Below are positions 17,474 to 29,200 of a stretch of DNA of 64,000 nt, in pieces (the stretch's first letter is position 1; each line of letters opens with the position of its first letter). Location: positions 124,001 through 188,000 of the forward strand of contig CAYOOP010000001.1 in assembly GCA_964405685.1 (NCBI GenBank), in the 5' to 3' direction. The translations under genes and the position numbers were made by a program. Below the pieces are notes generated by a model. That model searched no databases. It was not told the DNA's origin and saw nothing but the letters and a program-made list of their open reading frames with translations. The stretch comes from CAYOOP01 sp964405685. GTDB taxonomy: Bacteria; Pseudomonadota; Alphaproteobacteria; Rickettsiales; SXRF01.

Positions 17474-17512
17474 GGCGAGTGGGTTAGCATCGGCTGCTCA
17501 CTCGCCCTTTTT
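17474..17512 (+). terminator. Intrinsic terminator after the thioredoxin-like gene
   Basis: GGCGAGTG (17474-17481) pairs with CACTCGCC (17499-17506) around a 17-nt loop and is followed by C and a run of five T. It ends 14 bases before the ATG of the MarR-type gene, so it may act as an attenuator between the two genes. Confidence 0.85.
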
Positions 17513-17525
17513 ATTGAGAGAACCA

Positions 17526-18089
17526 ATGAATGAAAACACTAAGATAGCTGTGGGGATTGAACGTCTGTCGACGGTGTTTCGGGCCGCCTTATGGGAGGAA
17601 ACCAAACAGTATGGTCTAAGTCCTCTGCAAGCACAAATCCTGCTGTTCATCGCTTCACATGCACCGATGCAAAGCAGTGTATCAATATTGGCCAAAGAAT
17701 TTGCGGTCACGAAAGCAACGATAAGCGATGCTGTGCGTGTGTTGCTGGAGAAGGCGATGCTTAAGAAACAATCCGGCGATGACGCCAGATCATTTGCATT
17801 GCAACTCACGGCGAGCGGCAAAAAACAGGTGCAAAAACTTTCGGCACTCACAGCGTATTTTGACGAAGCGCTCAGCTCCATCCCTGCAAATGAGCGCAAA
17901 AAAATATGGGAAGGATTACTGTTGCTGATGGGACATTTGCAAAAAACCGGCGCTATTCCGCTTCGCATGTGTTTTAGTTGTCAACATTATGGCAACCATA
18001 AAGGCACACCTTATTGCCATTTGTTGAAACAAACTTTGCAACTAGAAGACATCCGCATCGATTGCCCAGAGCATCTCTTAGCCGCATGA
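17526..18089 (+). CDS. MarR-family regulator with C-terminal four-cysteine domain
   Basis: 187 residues from the ATG at 17526; a TTG at 17514 is in frame. The winged helix-turn-helix is clear: LSPLQAQILLFIASH, SVSILAKEFAVTKATISDAV and the wing KKQSGDDARSFALQLTASG. The extra C-terminal part carries CFSC, then C (GTPYC) and C (IDCPEH), four cysteines after residue 145. They could bind an Fe-S cluster or zinc, or form switchable disulfides. Next to a thioredoxin-like gene this suggests a redox- or metal-sensing repressor. The stop overlaps the next start as ATGA. Confidence 0.87.
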   Translation: MNENTKIAVGIERLSTVFRAALWEETKQYGLSPLQAQILLFIASHAPMQSSVSILAKEFAVTKATISDAVRVLLEKAMLKKQSGDDARSFALQLTASGKKQVQKLSALTAYFDEALSSIPANERKKIWEGLLLLMGHLQKTGAIPLRMCFSCQHYGNHKGTPYCHLLKQTLQLEDIRIDCPEHLLAA

Positions 18090-18775
18090 ATATTTTAGCA
18101 TTTCAGCATGTGCATTTTGAAACGGTGGGGTTGATTGCCGATTGGGCAGAGCTGCGTGGACACAGGCTTAGCGTATGCAAACTCTATGAGGGTGATCCGC
18201 TCCCACCCCATGACTCCTACGATATGCTGGTGGTGATGGGCGGCCCGATGAGCGTGGGGGATGAAAAAATATACCCATGGCTTGCCGGCGAAAAAGCCTT
18301 TATCAAAGCGGCTGCCCAAGCAGAAAAATATGTGCTAGGCGTGTGTTTGGGCGCACAGCTTATTGCCAGCACACTCGGCGCAAAAGTGTATCCCAATCTT
18401 GTCAAAGAAATCGGCTGGTTTCCCGTTGCCACTGTGGACGAAGCCCTCGGCGTGCCCGTTCTCCGCGGTTTAAACCCTGCGATGACAGCGTTTCATTGGC
18501 ATGGCGATACGTTTGAGATACCAGATGGTGCGACGCTACTCATGTCGAGCGAAACCTGCGAACATCAAGCATTCCTCTACAAAGACACAGTGCTGGGGCT
18601 GCAATTTCACTTGGAAATGACGGAAGATGGCATAAAAAACCTCATCGCCAACTGCCGTGCGGATATTATTCCATCACCCACCATACAGCCGGAAGAAAAA
18701 CTCATCTCTGGTACAACGGCCATTCCCGCCTGTCAGCGCGTGCTTTATTCGATGTTGGATCGATTGGTTGCGTAA
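18086..18775 (+). CDS. Class I glutamine amidotransferase-like protein
   Basis: 229 residues from the ATG at 18086, coupled to the MarR gene. The class I GATase triad is present: nucleophile elbow GVCLGAQL (about residues 89-96), then LQFHLEM with catalytic His and Glu near 171-173. MGGPMSVGDE supplies the oxyanion strand. It stands alone rather than fused to GMP or CTP synthase, like the GMP-synthase-domain proteins that act on gamma-glutamyl or other small substrates. The substrate is unknown; the context points to redox or thiol stress. Confidence 0.88.
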   Translation: MNILAFQHVHFETVGLIADWAELRGHRLSVCKLYEGDPLPPHDSYDMLVVMGGPMSVGDEKIYPWLAGEKAFIKAAAQAEKYVLGVCLGAQLIASTLGAKVYPNLVKEIGWFPVATVDEALGVPVLRGLNPAMTAFHWHGDTFEIPDGATLLMSSETCEHQAFLYKDTVLGLQFHLEMTEDGIKNLIANCRADIIPSPTIQPEEKLISGTTAIPACQRVLYSMLDRLVA

Positions 18776-19233
18776 TCGCTGTTTAAAATAAACTGCCGTA
18801 CGGTTTCAGGGTACTTTACAGCGCAGAGATACGTCCTCGGTATCCTGTCATCCAGTCTAAACCTAAGTTAGCACTTCAAAATGTTGGCTGTGGAAGAGCC
18901 TGTTTAGTGAATTCGCTCTCAGTATGCCACGATAAATTAGCGGAAAATAGGGATTTCCAGGGGTGCACATTCCGTGCATGAATTAGGGTAGGAAAATCTG
19001 GTGATAACGGGGCCCCAGTGTTCGATTCACCTCAACAGCACCATTCCCTCCTATTAATGTATTGATATATAATGGATTCACATTTGCCAGGATATCACCT
19101 TTGATTGTGGATGTAATGCTTGGCCCTTAAACCCACCGGCAACCACAAATTGCGCTGGCAGATATCACGAAAATCTGTTAATTAGTTTCCCCAATTGCTG
19201 AGCATACAGCAAACGAAACATACGGGGAGTAGC
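18776..19233. other. Gene-free stretch upstream of the RTX operon
   Basis: No credible gene. It holds dispersed-repeat copy 1 (listed separately), a small palindrome TGCAC-ATTCC-GTGCA at 18963-18977, and a perfect -10 hexamer TATAAT at 19068-19073 without a good -35. That hexamer may start the four-gene operon that begins at 19234. Confidence 0.5.
18864..18954 (+). repeat. Dispersed repeat, copy 1
   Basis: Core TAAGTTAGCACTTC, AAAATGTTGGCTG, then GAGCCTGTTTAGTGAATTC and GCTCTCAGTATGCCA. It tails off in a GC(G/A)GAAA segment that can fold (GGAAA/TTTCC). It shares about 60 nearly identical bases with copy 2 at 31678 and is in the same orientation. It stands at the left edge of the RTX module. 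Confidence 0.85.
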
Positions 19234-19443
19234 ATGATGAAATCACTGCGTATCTACGATACCAGAAACACTTTACACAATGCAAGAGTCGGCAAGATCA
19301 ACAACGCAACCTCCATCTGGAATCAGGCGGGGTGTAATCTGTATAACGATACGGTGGGCAGTTTCGATGCCTTTGCTACCTCCGCGAATGATAATGATCA
19401 AATACAACAGATGACACTATGCAATCGGAGAGGTCTAGTATGA
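19234..19443 (+). CDS. Short chimeric ORF carrying an RTX-gene fragment
   Basis: 69 residues from the ATG at 19234, which has GGGGAG five bases upstream. Residues about 21-51 (INNATSIWNQAG, NDTVGSFDAFATSA) are nearly identical to an internal stretch of the large RTX protein. At DNA level 19297-19386 matches 21280-21369 with five differences in 90. The flanking residues are unrelated, so this looks like a leftover piece of a second RTX gene that has been given a start and a stop. The stop overlaps the next ATG (ATGA), so translation of it may feed the downstream gene. A function of its own is doubtful. Confidence 0.5.
   Translation: MMKSLRIYDTRNTLHNARVGKINNATSIWNQAGCNLYNDTVGSFDAFATSANDNDQIQQMTLCNRRGLV
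19297..19386 (+). repeat. 90-bp duplicate of an internal RTX-gene segment
   Basis: About 94% identical to 21280-21369, in the same orientation and the same reading frame. It is a GC-richer island inside AT-rich DNA. It marks a past recombination between RTX genes at this locus. Confidence 0.9.
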
Positions 19444-19841
19444 GGCAGAAAATGACAATTATTTTCTTCGCGATATTAATGCTGTTACTGGGAACCTATG
19501 CTGTTGCAGCGTTGGTAGAACAGGTAAATTTAAGGAGCGAAGGAAAAGCAGCAGAAATAAGGAAAGAAGCAGGTGAGTTTCGATTTGAAGATTACAAGTC
19601 TGCTGAGGAAGCCCAAACTGCGCTTTTAAATTTGCATCCGATTGGAAGTGAAACCCAAAAACTAATAGAAAGATTTAAGCAGTACGGAAACATCACCAGG
19701 GAAGACCAAATCACGATAACCTATAATCCTAAAGTATCTGCGCACCTAAACCTTGTATCCACCCAGTGGGTACTCATTATAAATAACAGTAATAACAATA
19801 TTCGGTCTCTAGACGTCAAAAAATATCTAACGGGGCTTTGA
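19440..19841 (+). CDS. Small exported or membrane-anchored protein, unknown
   Basis: 133 residues from the ATG at 19440, with GGAGAGG six bases upstream; an upstream ATG at 19419 is less likely. One hydrophobic N-terminal helix (MTIIFFAILMLLLGTYAVAAL) acts as a signal anchor. The rest is a charged, soluble domain with no cysteine and no family I recognise, ending near NSNNNIRSLDVKKYL. It is the second gene of an operon whose last gene encodes an RTX protein with a lysozyme-like domain. A periplasmic protective (immunity-type) role is possible but is inferred from position only. The composition is AT-rich. Confidence 0.65.
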   Translation: MRQKMTIIFFAILMLLLGTYAVAALVEQVNLRSEGKAAEIRKEAGEFRFEDYKSAEEAQTALLNLHPIGSETQKLIERFKQYGNITREDQITITYNPKVSAHLNLVSTQWVLIINNSNNNIRSLDVKKYLTGL

Positions 19842-19858
19842 GGCCTTAAGGGGAGATT

Positions 19859-20269
19859 ATGCTGCGTAAGATTCTAAAACCTCTGCTGATTCTACCAATT
19901 CTAGTGGGCATTAGCCTTGGATATTTCTTTGCCAATGCCGCCACGCAAGATAATCCAATGACGTATTGTGAAATCGTTGCCACCATATCTTTTAAGCCAT
20001 CAGAAAAATTTAAAACATATATCAAAAATGGCACTGCACTTGAGCTTTATGATCCAGCAAAGCATACAAATATCAAAGAGTTTTATATCCAAAATAACAA
20101 GTACGATATTGAGGAAGCCAATTGGTCTTCTAATGGTGATCCTTGCAAACTTAATTTAGGAGCTGTTTTAAAAATCTTTGGGTTGATGTTCATATTAAGT
20201 TTTGGATTCACTGCCTACTTCTTGAAAGCAATAGTAATTGTTTTTCAAATGGTTAAGGCCATATTTTAG
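19859..20269 (+). CDS. Small membrane protein with two helices, unknown
   Basis: 136 residues, with ribosome-binding site AAGGGGAG directly upstream. An N-terminal helix (LLILPILVGISLGYFFA) and a C-terminal helix (VLKIFGLMFILSFGFTAYF) enclose a periplasmic loop of about 75 residues containing two cysteines (TYCE and DPCK), which could form a disulfide. No family is recognised. It lies 17 bp after the previous gene and 8 bp before the RTX gene, so the genes are almost certainly co-transcribed. Like its neighbour it is a candidate accessory or immunity protein for the RTX product. Confidence 0.65.
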   Translation: MLRKILKPLLILPILVGISLGYFFANAATQDNPMTYCEIVATISFKPSEKFKTYIKNGTALELYDPAKHTNIKEFYIQNNKYDIEEANWSSNGDPCKLNLGAVLKIFGLMFILSFGFTAYFLKAIVIVFQMVKAIF

Positions 20270-20277
20270 GGGGATTT

Positions 20278-23200
20278 ATGACCGAAACATTAACAGATCA
20301 ACGCATTGATAGCATTATAAACAATACGCCTGCAACGTTTGATGTCTCTGCAAACCCAAATGTTGATAGTCATTATGGAGAATGGAAAGCGCTTCATAGT
20401 GTAGGGGCTATACAGGTACAAAATTACACAGACATTATTACTCAAGAAGCTGCTGCGCAGGGTGTTAGTGGAGACCTTGTAAAGGCAATCATGTATGTAG
20501 AATTTGCTCAGGGAGCACTTTACGGCATTCCTGCGCAAGCTGCAGGAGTGGCTGATTCGCTTTACCCTATGAACATAAAAGGAAGTATATGGCAAGATCT
20601 TATACCCGGAGGGGATTTTTCTGACCCAGTAATAAATATCCGTGCAGGTGTTACATTAATTAAGCGTATTACAGATAGATTAGATAATCCAACAGTTGAA
20701 GAAATAGCTACTCTGTATAACAGCACCGGCAGAGAATTAGTTTCTGATTATGGTGCTCGCGTTAAAATGGTGAAAGATAATCAATTGTGGCTTGATGCTC
20801 AAAACTATCCTAGTGGATACCATGCAGAAACCGCTAGTGAATATTTTGGAATCACATCTACTATAGATAATGTTTGGGATTCTATTAAAGTTTTTGATAA
20901 TCAACTTGCTAGCACAGGACAAACCTTTTTACAAACCATCGCTTTAAACATTAGAGACAGTGGTGGATTAGGTGCGGCACTTAAAAATCTTTTTGGTGCT
21001 AATGTTAGTGCGAATCCAGAAGTAAACGCCCCCACCAGCTCCACCAACTTCTTCCAAATCTCGAACTCCGTCGGTCCCAATGCGGGGGAGCAACTCGATC
21101 TCAGCCTTACGACGGATTATCTCAACGGTCTCGCCGTCTCCGGCGGCAATTGGCAGATTAATCTGCCGGGGAGTATTTTAAACACCAATGGGCTGTTTAA
21201 TGTTGCGCCCTCCTCCTTCCTTACCGATGGCTGGCGGCCCGGTGCGGGGGAGATGGCTAACTATAATTTAAGCGGGCAGATCAACAACGCAACCTCCATC
21301 TGGAATCAGGCGGGGTATGATTTGTATAACGATACGGTGGGCAGTTTCGATGCCTTTGCCACCTCGGCGCTGGGGCGGATTAATAACTATGTGATGGATG
21401 CCACCAATCTGCTCAACATTGATCCGCTGGTGCTGGATCTGAATGGCAATGGCGTGGAGCTCAAGAGTTACCAGGATGCGAATGTGCTCTTTAATATGGA
21501 TGCGGATGACTACAAAGAGCAGACGGGGTGGGTCGGTGCGAGTGATGGGTTTTTGGTGCTGGATAAAAATGGCGACGGCGTCATTAACGATGTCAGCGAG
21601 ATGTTCTCGGAATATTTTACCTCGGGCGCGAAGAACGGGCTGGCGGCGCTGGCGACGATGGATAGCAACCACGACGGTGTGTTTAGCGCGGGCGACGCGG
21701 CCTATGGCCAGGTGCGCGTGTGGCAGGATGTGAATGGCAATGGGCAGACGGATGCGGGGGAACTGACGACGCTTGCATCACGCGGCATTACCAGCATTTC
21801 GCTTAACGGGACGCCGGGGAATGGCGCGCTGATTGCGGGCAACGAAGTGCAGGTGACGACGACGATGGTGATGAACGGCACCACGCGCGCGGTGGCGGCA
21901 ATCAACCTGCTTGCCAACCCTAACGGGCATGAGTGGGATTTGGCGGCGCAGGGCATAATGCTGCATTCCGAGGCAGGCACTGCGAGCTTTAGCGTCAGCG
22001 ATGTGAATGGGATGACAGTGAATGTAGCGGCGCTTGGGGTGAGCGGCGCCTATGGTAACGCCGGGAATGATACGCTGGTTGGCGATGGCACTGCCAACTG
22101 GCTGGGCGGCGGCGGCGGGAGCGATACGTTCTCGGGCGGTGCAGGGAATGACGTGCTCATCATCGATGCGCAGGATGTGCAGGCCAATATCGATGGCGGC
22201 AATGGGTTTGATATTGTGCAGGTGGTCGGCGAGGACGGCGTCAATTTCAACTTAAGCCAAGCGCATGTAGAGCTCGCGTATGGCGGTGTGGGCAATGATA
22301 TTCTAGTTGGTGGTGGCACGACGAGCGTGTTTATCGCGGGCGGGGCTGGCGACGATATCATCATCGGCAGCGGCGCGAACGATGCACTCTCGGGTAATGA
22401 TGGCAACGATATGGCCGACGGCGGATATGGCGATGATGTGATTCGTGGTGGTCGCGGCGACGACTTGCTGATTGGCGGGTTCGGCAACGATATTATGGAT
22501 GGTGGCCTTGAAGACGATGTGCTGCAAGGCGGCGACGGCAACGATGTGTTCCTAAGCAGCGGCGGCTCCGACACGGTCGATGGCGGCGCGGGGGCCGACA
22601 TTGTGCAATTTACAGGAAGCTTCTCGGAATATACGCGCACCACGCTGACGGATGGCCGCATTGTCATGACTGATCGCGTCGCATCGCGTGATGGTACGGT
22701 GACGATGAAAAACGTTGAGTTCTTCAATTTCAAAGACATCAATAATATTGGTGTGTCCTGGGATGCGCCGATGCCGGCGGACGACACGGTGACGATTAAC
22801 CCTACCGGTACGCAAACCATTCTTGCATCGACCCTGCTTGCCAATGATGTCGATTATCAAAACCACACACTTCGCATCACCGGCCTTACCAATACTGTAG
22901 GAGGAACTGCAACACTAAATGGTGCTGGCAATGTCGTGTTCACGCCGACGGCTGGATTTAGCGGTGTCATGTCTTTCCAATATAAAATTGCGGATAGCCA
23001 GAATAATCCGGGGTTGACCGCTACTCAGCCGGGCACTGGGCTTTCGGCGGAAATGAAAGGCACGGTAACATTACAGACAGCGAGCCTTCCCACCGACCCG
23101 TTGTTTGGCGCCCAGTGGTATTTGGCCGAGGCCAATATTCTTCCGGTGTGGAAAAACTATACGGGCAAAGGTGTCACTATCGGTGTGTTTGAGACGGATA

Positions 23201-26200
23201 TTTTCGATTATCAACATCCTGATTTAGCCCCCAACATCGCCACCAACCATCCCAATAGCATCTACCGACCTGAAGATATTGGTTCCCATGCAACGCTGGT
23301 TGCCGGCGTGATCGGCGCGGCGCGCAATGGCCAAGGTGGTATTGGTGTTGCGTATGATGCGAAACTTGCCGCACAGAAATTTGACCTTACAACAAATAGC
23401 TATGGCCTACAGGATTTTGTGCATTACGATATTGTCAACAATAGCTGGAATGCCACCCCGGCATTTTCGACCAATTTTGCGACCACGCCTCTTGCTCAAG
23501 ACGTATTGAAAAACGCGGCTGTAAATGGGCGCGATGGGCTTGGTACGATTATGGTATTTGCAGCAGGTAATGACCGTGCAGCGGGCGGTGACGCGAATGG
23601 TAGCGACCATAACAGCTCACGTTTTAGCATTGAAGTCGGTGCTATTAACCGGCCTGGGGATGTTGGCGCGCTTGTCACTGCCTCTACACCTTTTAGTAAT
23701 CCCGGCGCTTCGATTTTAGTATCTGCACCCGGCTCTAACATCACCTCCACCTCTCAGCTATTGCAAAATGCCGATGGTGCTAGTTTCGGCGGCGACTATG
23801 AAACCGTGCAGGGCACCTCGTTTGCTACACCGATTATTTCCGGTGTCGCTGCACTAATGCTAGAAGCCAACCCCAATCTCGGCTATCGCGATGTGCAAAA
23901 AATACTCGCGTATTCAGCCGTCTCGGTCAACGATCCCAACACCAGTTGGCAAACCAACGGCGCTGTGGACTGGAACGGCGGCGGCTTGCATGTGAGTCAG
24001 GATTACGGTTTCGGCAAAGTAGATGCGCTAGCGGCGGTGCGCCTGGCGGAAACCTGGAACACCACGCAAACAGCTGCCAATGAAGTAGCAAGTGTCAAGC
24101 AAAGCGGAACCGTGCATGCAGCAATTCCCGATGGCGGCAGTATTATGCAAATGCTCAATGTGAGCAATTCACTGCAAGTAGAACACGTAGAAGTGCAGCT
24201 GACGCTCAATCACACGCAATTGGGTGATCTTATCATTACGCTGATTGCACCGGATGGAACGCAAAGCGTATTATTAAATCGAATCGATAAAGCGCTCGGC
24301 AGCACCGATGCGGCAGATCGCGGCTATGGCATCATCAACGTGCCGATTTTGCTGAATAGCACGCATGATTTTGGCCAGAACAGCGTTGGCACGTGGCAAT
24401 TAAAAATTACCGATGCCGCCGGCGGCCAAGCGGGCACGCTGGAAAGTTGGGAACTGCGTTTGTACGGACAAGCAACCACTCCCAATAATACTTATATTTA
24501 CACCAAGGAGTTTGCAACTTCGACAGGATCTTCACGTCAAACGCTAAATGATAGCGCAGGCATAGACACTATCAATGCAGCGGCAATTACTACCGCAACC
24601 ACAATCAATCTCACTGCAGGAAGCAACAGCACCATCGCTGGCCGCACTCTAACCATTGGCAGCGCCACCACGATCGAAAATATATATACAGGCGATGGCA
24701 ATGACACCATCACCGGCAACGGCACTGATAATATACTAAACGGCGGTCGCGGTAATGATATTATCAACGGTGGTGGCGGTAACGATACTATCACCGGTGG
24801 TATGGGCAACGATACCCTTACCGGTAGCACAGGTGCCGATATTTTTGTTATCAACAAGGAAAGCGGTGCAAGCGATATCGTCACCGATTTCAGTGCCGCT
24901 TCGGGTGATATCATTAGCGTACAGGGGTTCGAGAGCACTTACGGTTTTGCAAACTTGGTGCGCACGCAATCAGGCAGCAATGCCCTCGTTACATTGCAAA
25001 ACGGTCAAACCATTGCGCTGAATAATGTTACCGCCAGCGCGCTTACCGCTGCAAATTTTAATTTTGGAAATGTGCTGCTTGGAACCACAGGGACCGACAC
25101 ATTAAACGGTACGTCAGGTGACGATATTATCAAAGGCATTAGCGGCGCGGACATTTTAAACGGTGCTGCCGGGAATGACACGATTGTTGCGGGTGCCAAC
25201 GCCAGCACGATCAATGGCGGCGATGGTAATGACATTCTCAAAGGCGGTGCCGGCAATGATGTGATCCTCGGCAATAACCATAATGATACGATCTATGGCA
25301 ATGCTGGCAATGACACCATTACAGGCGATGACGGTATCGATAAAATCTATGGTGGCGATGGTAATGACACGATCGACGGCGGCATTGGCAACGATATTAT
25401 TTACGGTGGTAATGGTGTTATCAGCGACTTTAATAGCACCTTAAATAATGAATCCACTGAAAGCGATACCATTCATGGCGGCGTGGGTGATGATATCATC
25501 CATGGCGCCGGCGGGAACGACTTGCTCTACGGTGACGACGGCAACGATACGATCTATGCCGGTAATGGCGGCGATACGGCAGACGGCGGAAATGGGAACG
25601 ACACCTTATACGGCGGTATCGGCGGCGACACGATCAATGGCGGCGCAGGGAACGATAGCATCCATGGCGAATACGCCGTTACAGATACGGTCGGCAGTGA
25701 TGATGTCATCCACGGAGACGACGGTAATGACATTATTGCCGGTGGCGGCGGCAACGATGTCATCTATGGCGATGCGGGGGATGATGATATTACCGGGGGG
25801 CTAGGAAACGATACGATCTATGGCGGTACAGGTAATGAAAATTATATGTGGGGTGATACTGGTATTGCAGGAAACCCAACCGGCTCCGATCGTTTTGTTA
25901 TTACGCCTCGCTACCAAGCCAATACCGACGTTATTTGGGACTTCGATAACAGTGATCAAAATGAGCGTGTTGATCTTTCAGCGTTTAATCTCACGACCGG
26001 TGATTTCAATTCGCGCATCTGGGTAGTGTCGGGAGTCAATTATACGGTGCCTGATTCGAACGGCGTTGTTCAAACTTATACCGCGACTGATATTTTTATT
26101 CGTGACACCGCAGGTAGCATCAATTTCTCAACGGTCTTCAGCGATCCGCATTTTCAGGTTGTCACATTAATCAACGTTTCAACGCTGTATGCGTACCAGT

Positions 26201-29200
26201 TGCTACTTACCACCCATGATGGTCCTTACTGGGGCACCACTGCTGTGAATAGCATTACCGGCTCTGACGACAATGATATCATCTACGGAAGTGACGGTGA
26301 TGATACGCTGCTCGGCCGCTATGGTCAGGATCGTCTGTACGGTGGTGCAGGTAATGATACGCTAGTAGGCAGCTATGGTGTGGATGTGCTTGACGGCGGT
26401 GCTGGCAATAACTGGGCGGACTTTTCCGATTCGTTTGCAGGTGTTGTAGTCAATCTGACTAGTGCTGTACAAAATGCCGGCACGTCCATTGCCAATGCTG
26501 CATATGGCGATACGCTCATCAACCTCCAAAACGTTTATGGTTCCCAAGCAAACGATAGCATCACCGGCGATGCAAACGATAATATATTAGATGGCTTAAC
26601 CGGCGCTGATACATTAAACGGCGGCGCAGGAAAAGATACGGCGGAGTACACCTATTCCGCTTCTGCCGTGACGGTGAATCTTACGACAAATGTAAATTCC
26701 GGTGGTGACGCGCAGGGCGATGTTCTTTCCAATATCGAAAACCTCATTGGCTCGAATTTCAACGATACGTTAACGGGTACATCAGCCAACAACACCATTG
26801 AAGGCGGCGCGGGCGCTGATACCATCAACGGTGGCGCAGGTATCGATACCGCATCTTACGCAGGTTCTACAGCTGGGATAACGGTCAATCTCACACTAAC
26901 CACGATGCAGTCGGGAGGGGATGCACAAGGAGATATGCTCTCCGGGATCGAACATATCATTGGTTCTAGCTTTAACGACACGCTAACGGCGCTGGCTGCT
27001 GGAAGCACCTTAGATGGTGGTGTCGGAAGCGACACACTTAATGGCGGCGCAGGTAATGATACATTGATCGGCGGTGCTGGTGCCGACACTATGAACGGCA
27101 GTGGCAGCGTGGATACTATCTCTTATGCAAGCTCTAGCGCGGGGATTAACGTGAACTTAGCGCTTACGACCGCCCAATCCGGTGGCGACGCCCAAGGTGA
27201 TATTCTTTCCAGTATCGAAAACCTCATTGGCTCAGCGTTTGATGATGCCTTGGCTGGCAGTTCTGCTGCCAATACCATCAACGGCGGCGCGAGAAATGAC
27301 ACTATTTCTTACTCTAATTCAACGGCAGCAGTAAATGTCAACCTCGACCTTACAACCGCACAGTCAGGTGGATTTGCGGCAGGTGATATTCTCTCCAACA
27401 TCGAAAATGTCATTGGCTCTAACTTTAATGATACTCTGACCGGAACCGCAGCTGCTAACAATATCAACGGTGGCACTGGAATTGATATTATCTCTTACGC
27501 CAATTCCGCTGCAGCGGTAAATGTAAATCTGACACTAACCACCGCACAAGCAAGTGGTTATGCTCAAGGCGATATTCTCTCTAATATTGAAAACCTCACC
27601 GGCTCTAATTTTAATGACATACTAACGGGTAGTGCTGTTGCTAACACCATCAATGGCGGTGCAGGCAACGATACATTGGATGGTGGAAATGGGAATGATA
27701 CGCTGACAGGGGGTACAGGTGCGGATGTATTCATCCTCCAGAAAGAAGCCAATGCGCGCGATGTGATTACCGATTTTAGCATCAGCACGTCCGGCGAAAA
27801 AATCAGTCTCTTAGGTTTCACAGCAGCGATTAACTTCACAAATTTAGCCATCTCTCAACAGGGTGCTGATGCAGTTATCACCCTGGAGAATGGCCAAACG
27901 CTTACGCTAAGCAACGTCACCGCGAGTACGCTTACAGCGGCAAGCTTTGGGGAAAGCGGTGCCCTTATCGGCACGGCGGGAGATGATATTCTCACCGGCA
28001 CTAGCGGTAATGATACAATGCAAGGGCTAGATGGAAATGATATTATAACCGGCCGTGCAGGCGCAGATACGCTGGATGGCGGTGCGGGCGTAGACACGCT
28101 GTCGTACTCCGATTCTGCCAGCGCGGTGAATGTGAACCTGGCAACGGGCGCAGCTTCCGGCGGGGATGCGCAAGGCGATGTTATCACCAATTTTGAAAAC
28201 CTGACCGGTTCCGGCTACAACGATACACTAGTCGGCAGCATGGTTGCCAACATGATCAATGGGGGTGCGGGTGTGGACCTTGTATCGTATCTCGATTCAA
28301 CGGCCGGCGTAAGTGTCAACCTTGGGCTTGCCACGGTGCAGAGTGGCGGTTCTGCTGCGGGTGATATGCTTTCTAACATCGAAAATCTCACCGGTTCTAA
28401 TTACAGCGACACGCTGACAGGAAATGCGGTCGATAACATCATCAATGGCGGTGCAGGCAACGATAACATCAACGGCGCGGCGGGGAACGATACCATCAAC
28501 GGCGGCGATGGGGATGACATATTAAACGGCGGTACGGGTGCAGATAACCTTACTGGCGGCAATGGTATCGACACTGCGTCTTATTCGGCGTCAGCCGCAG
28601 CGGTGACAATCAACCTCACGACTAACGTAAACACTGGGGGCGATGCGCAAGGGGATTTACTTTATACGATCGAGAATCTGACTGGTTCTGCGTATAACGA
28701 CATCATTACTGGCAGCGCTGCTAATAACGTGCTGCTGGGCGGCGCGGGTGCGGATACGCTGGATGGTGCTGGCGGCATGGATACCGTATCTTACACGGGT
28801 TCCAATGCGGCGGTTGTGATTGATCTTGGGCTTGCGACCGCGCAATCCGGCGGCCACGCGGCGGGTGATATTTTGAAGAACATCGAGAATATTCTCGGCT
28901 CGGCGTATAACGATACGCTGAATGGCACGTCTGCCGCCAACACGCTCGACGGCGCGAGTGGTGTGGATGTGGTTTCATATGCAGGGTCGAACGCTGCGAT
29001 AAATGTGAACCTGGCGCTAACCGGTGCACAAACCGGGGGGCATGCGCAAGGAGACATTCTTTCAAATGTCGAGGGTCTTATTGGCTCGAATTACAACGAC
29101 ACGCTGGGCGGAAGTTCTGCTGTCAACGTGCTGGATGGCGGTGTTGGCGTAGATACGGTTTCGTATGCTAATTCCAGTGCTGCTGTGACCGTGAACCTCA

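Noticed and set aside
22050..22844. Long leftward open frames opposite the RTX repeats (also near 29.5-30.0 kb)
   Set aside because: They are antisense shadows of the Gly/Asp-rich repeats, with low-complexity Pro/Ser translation and no start signals.
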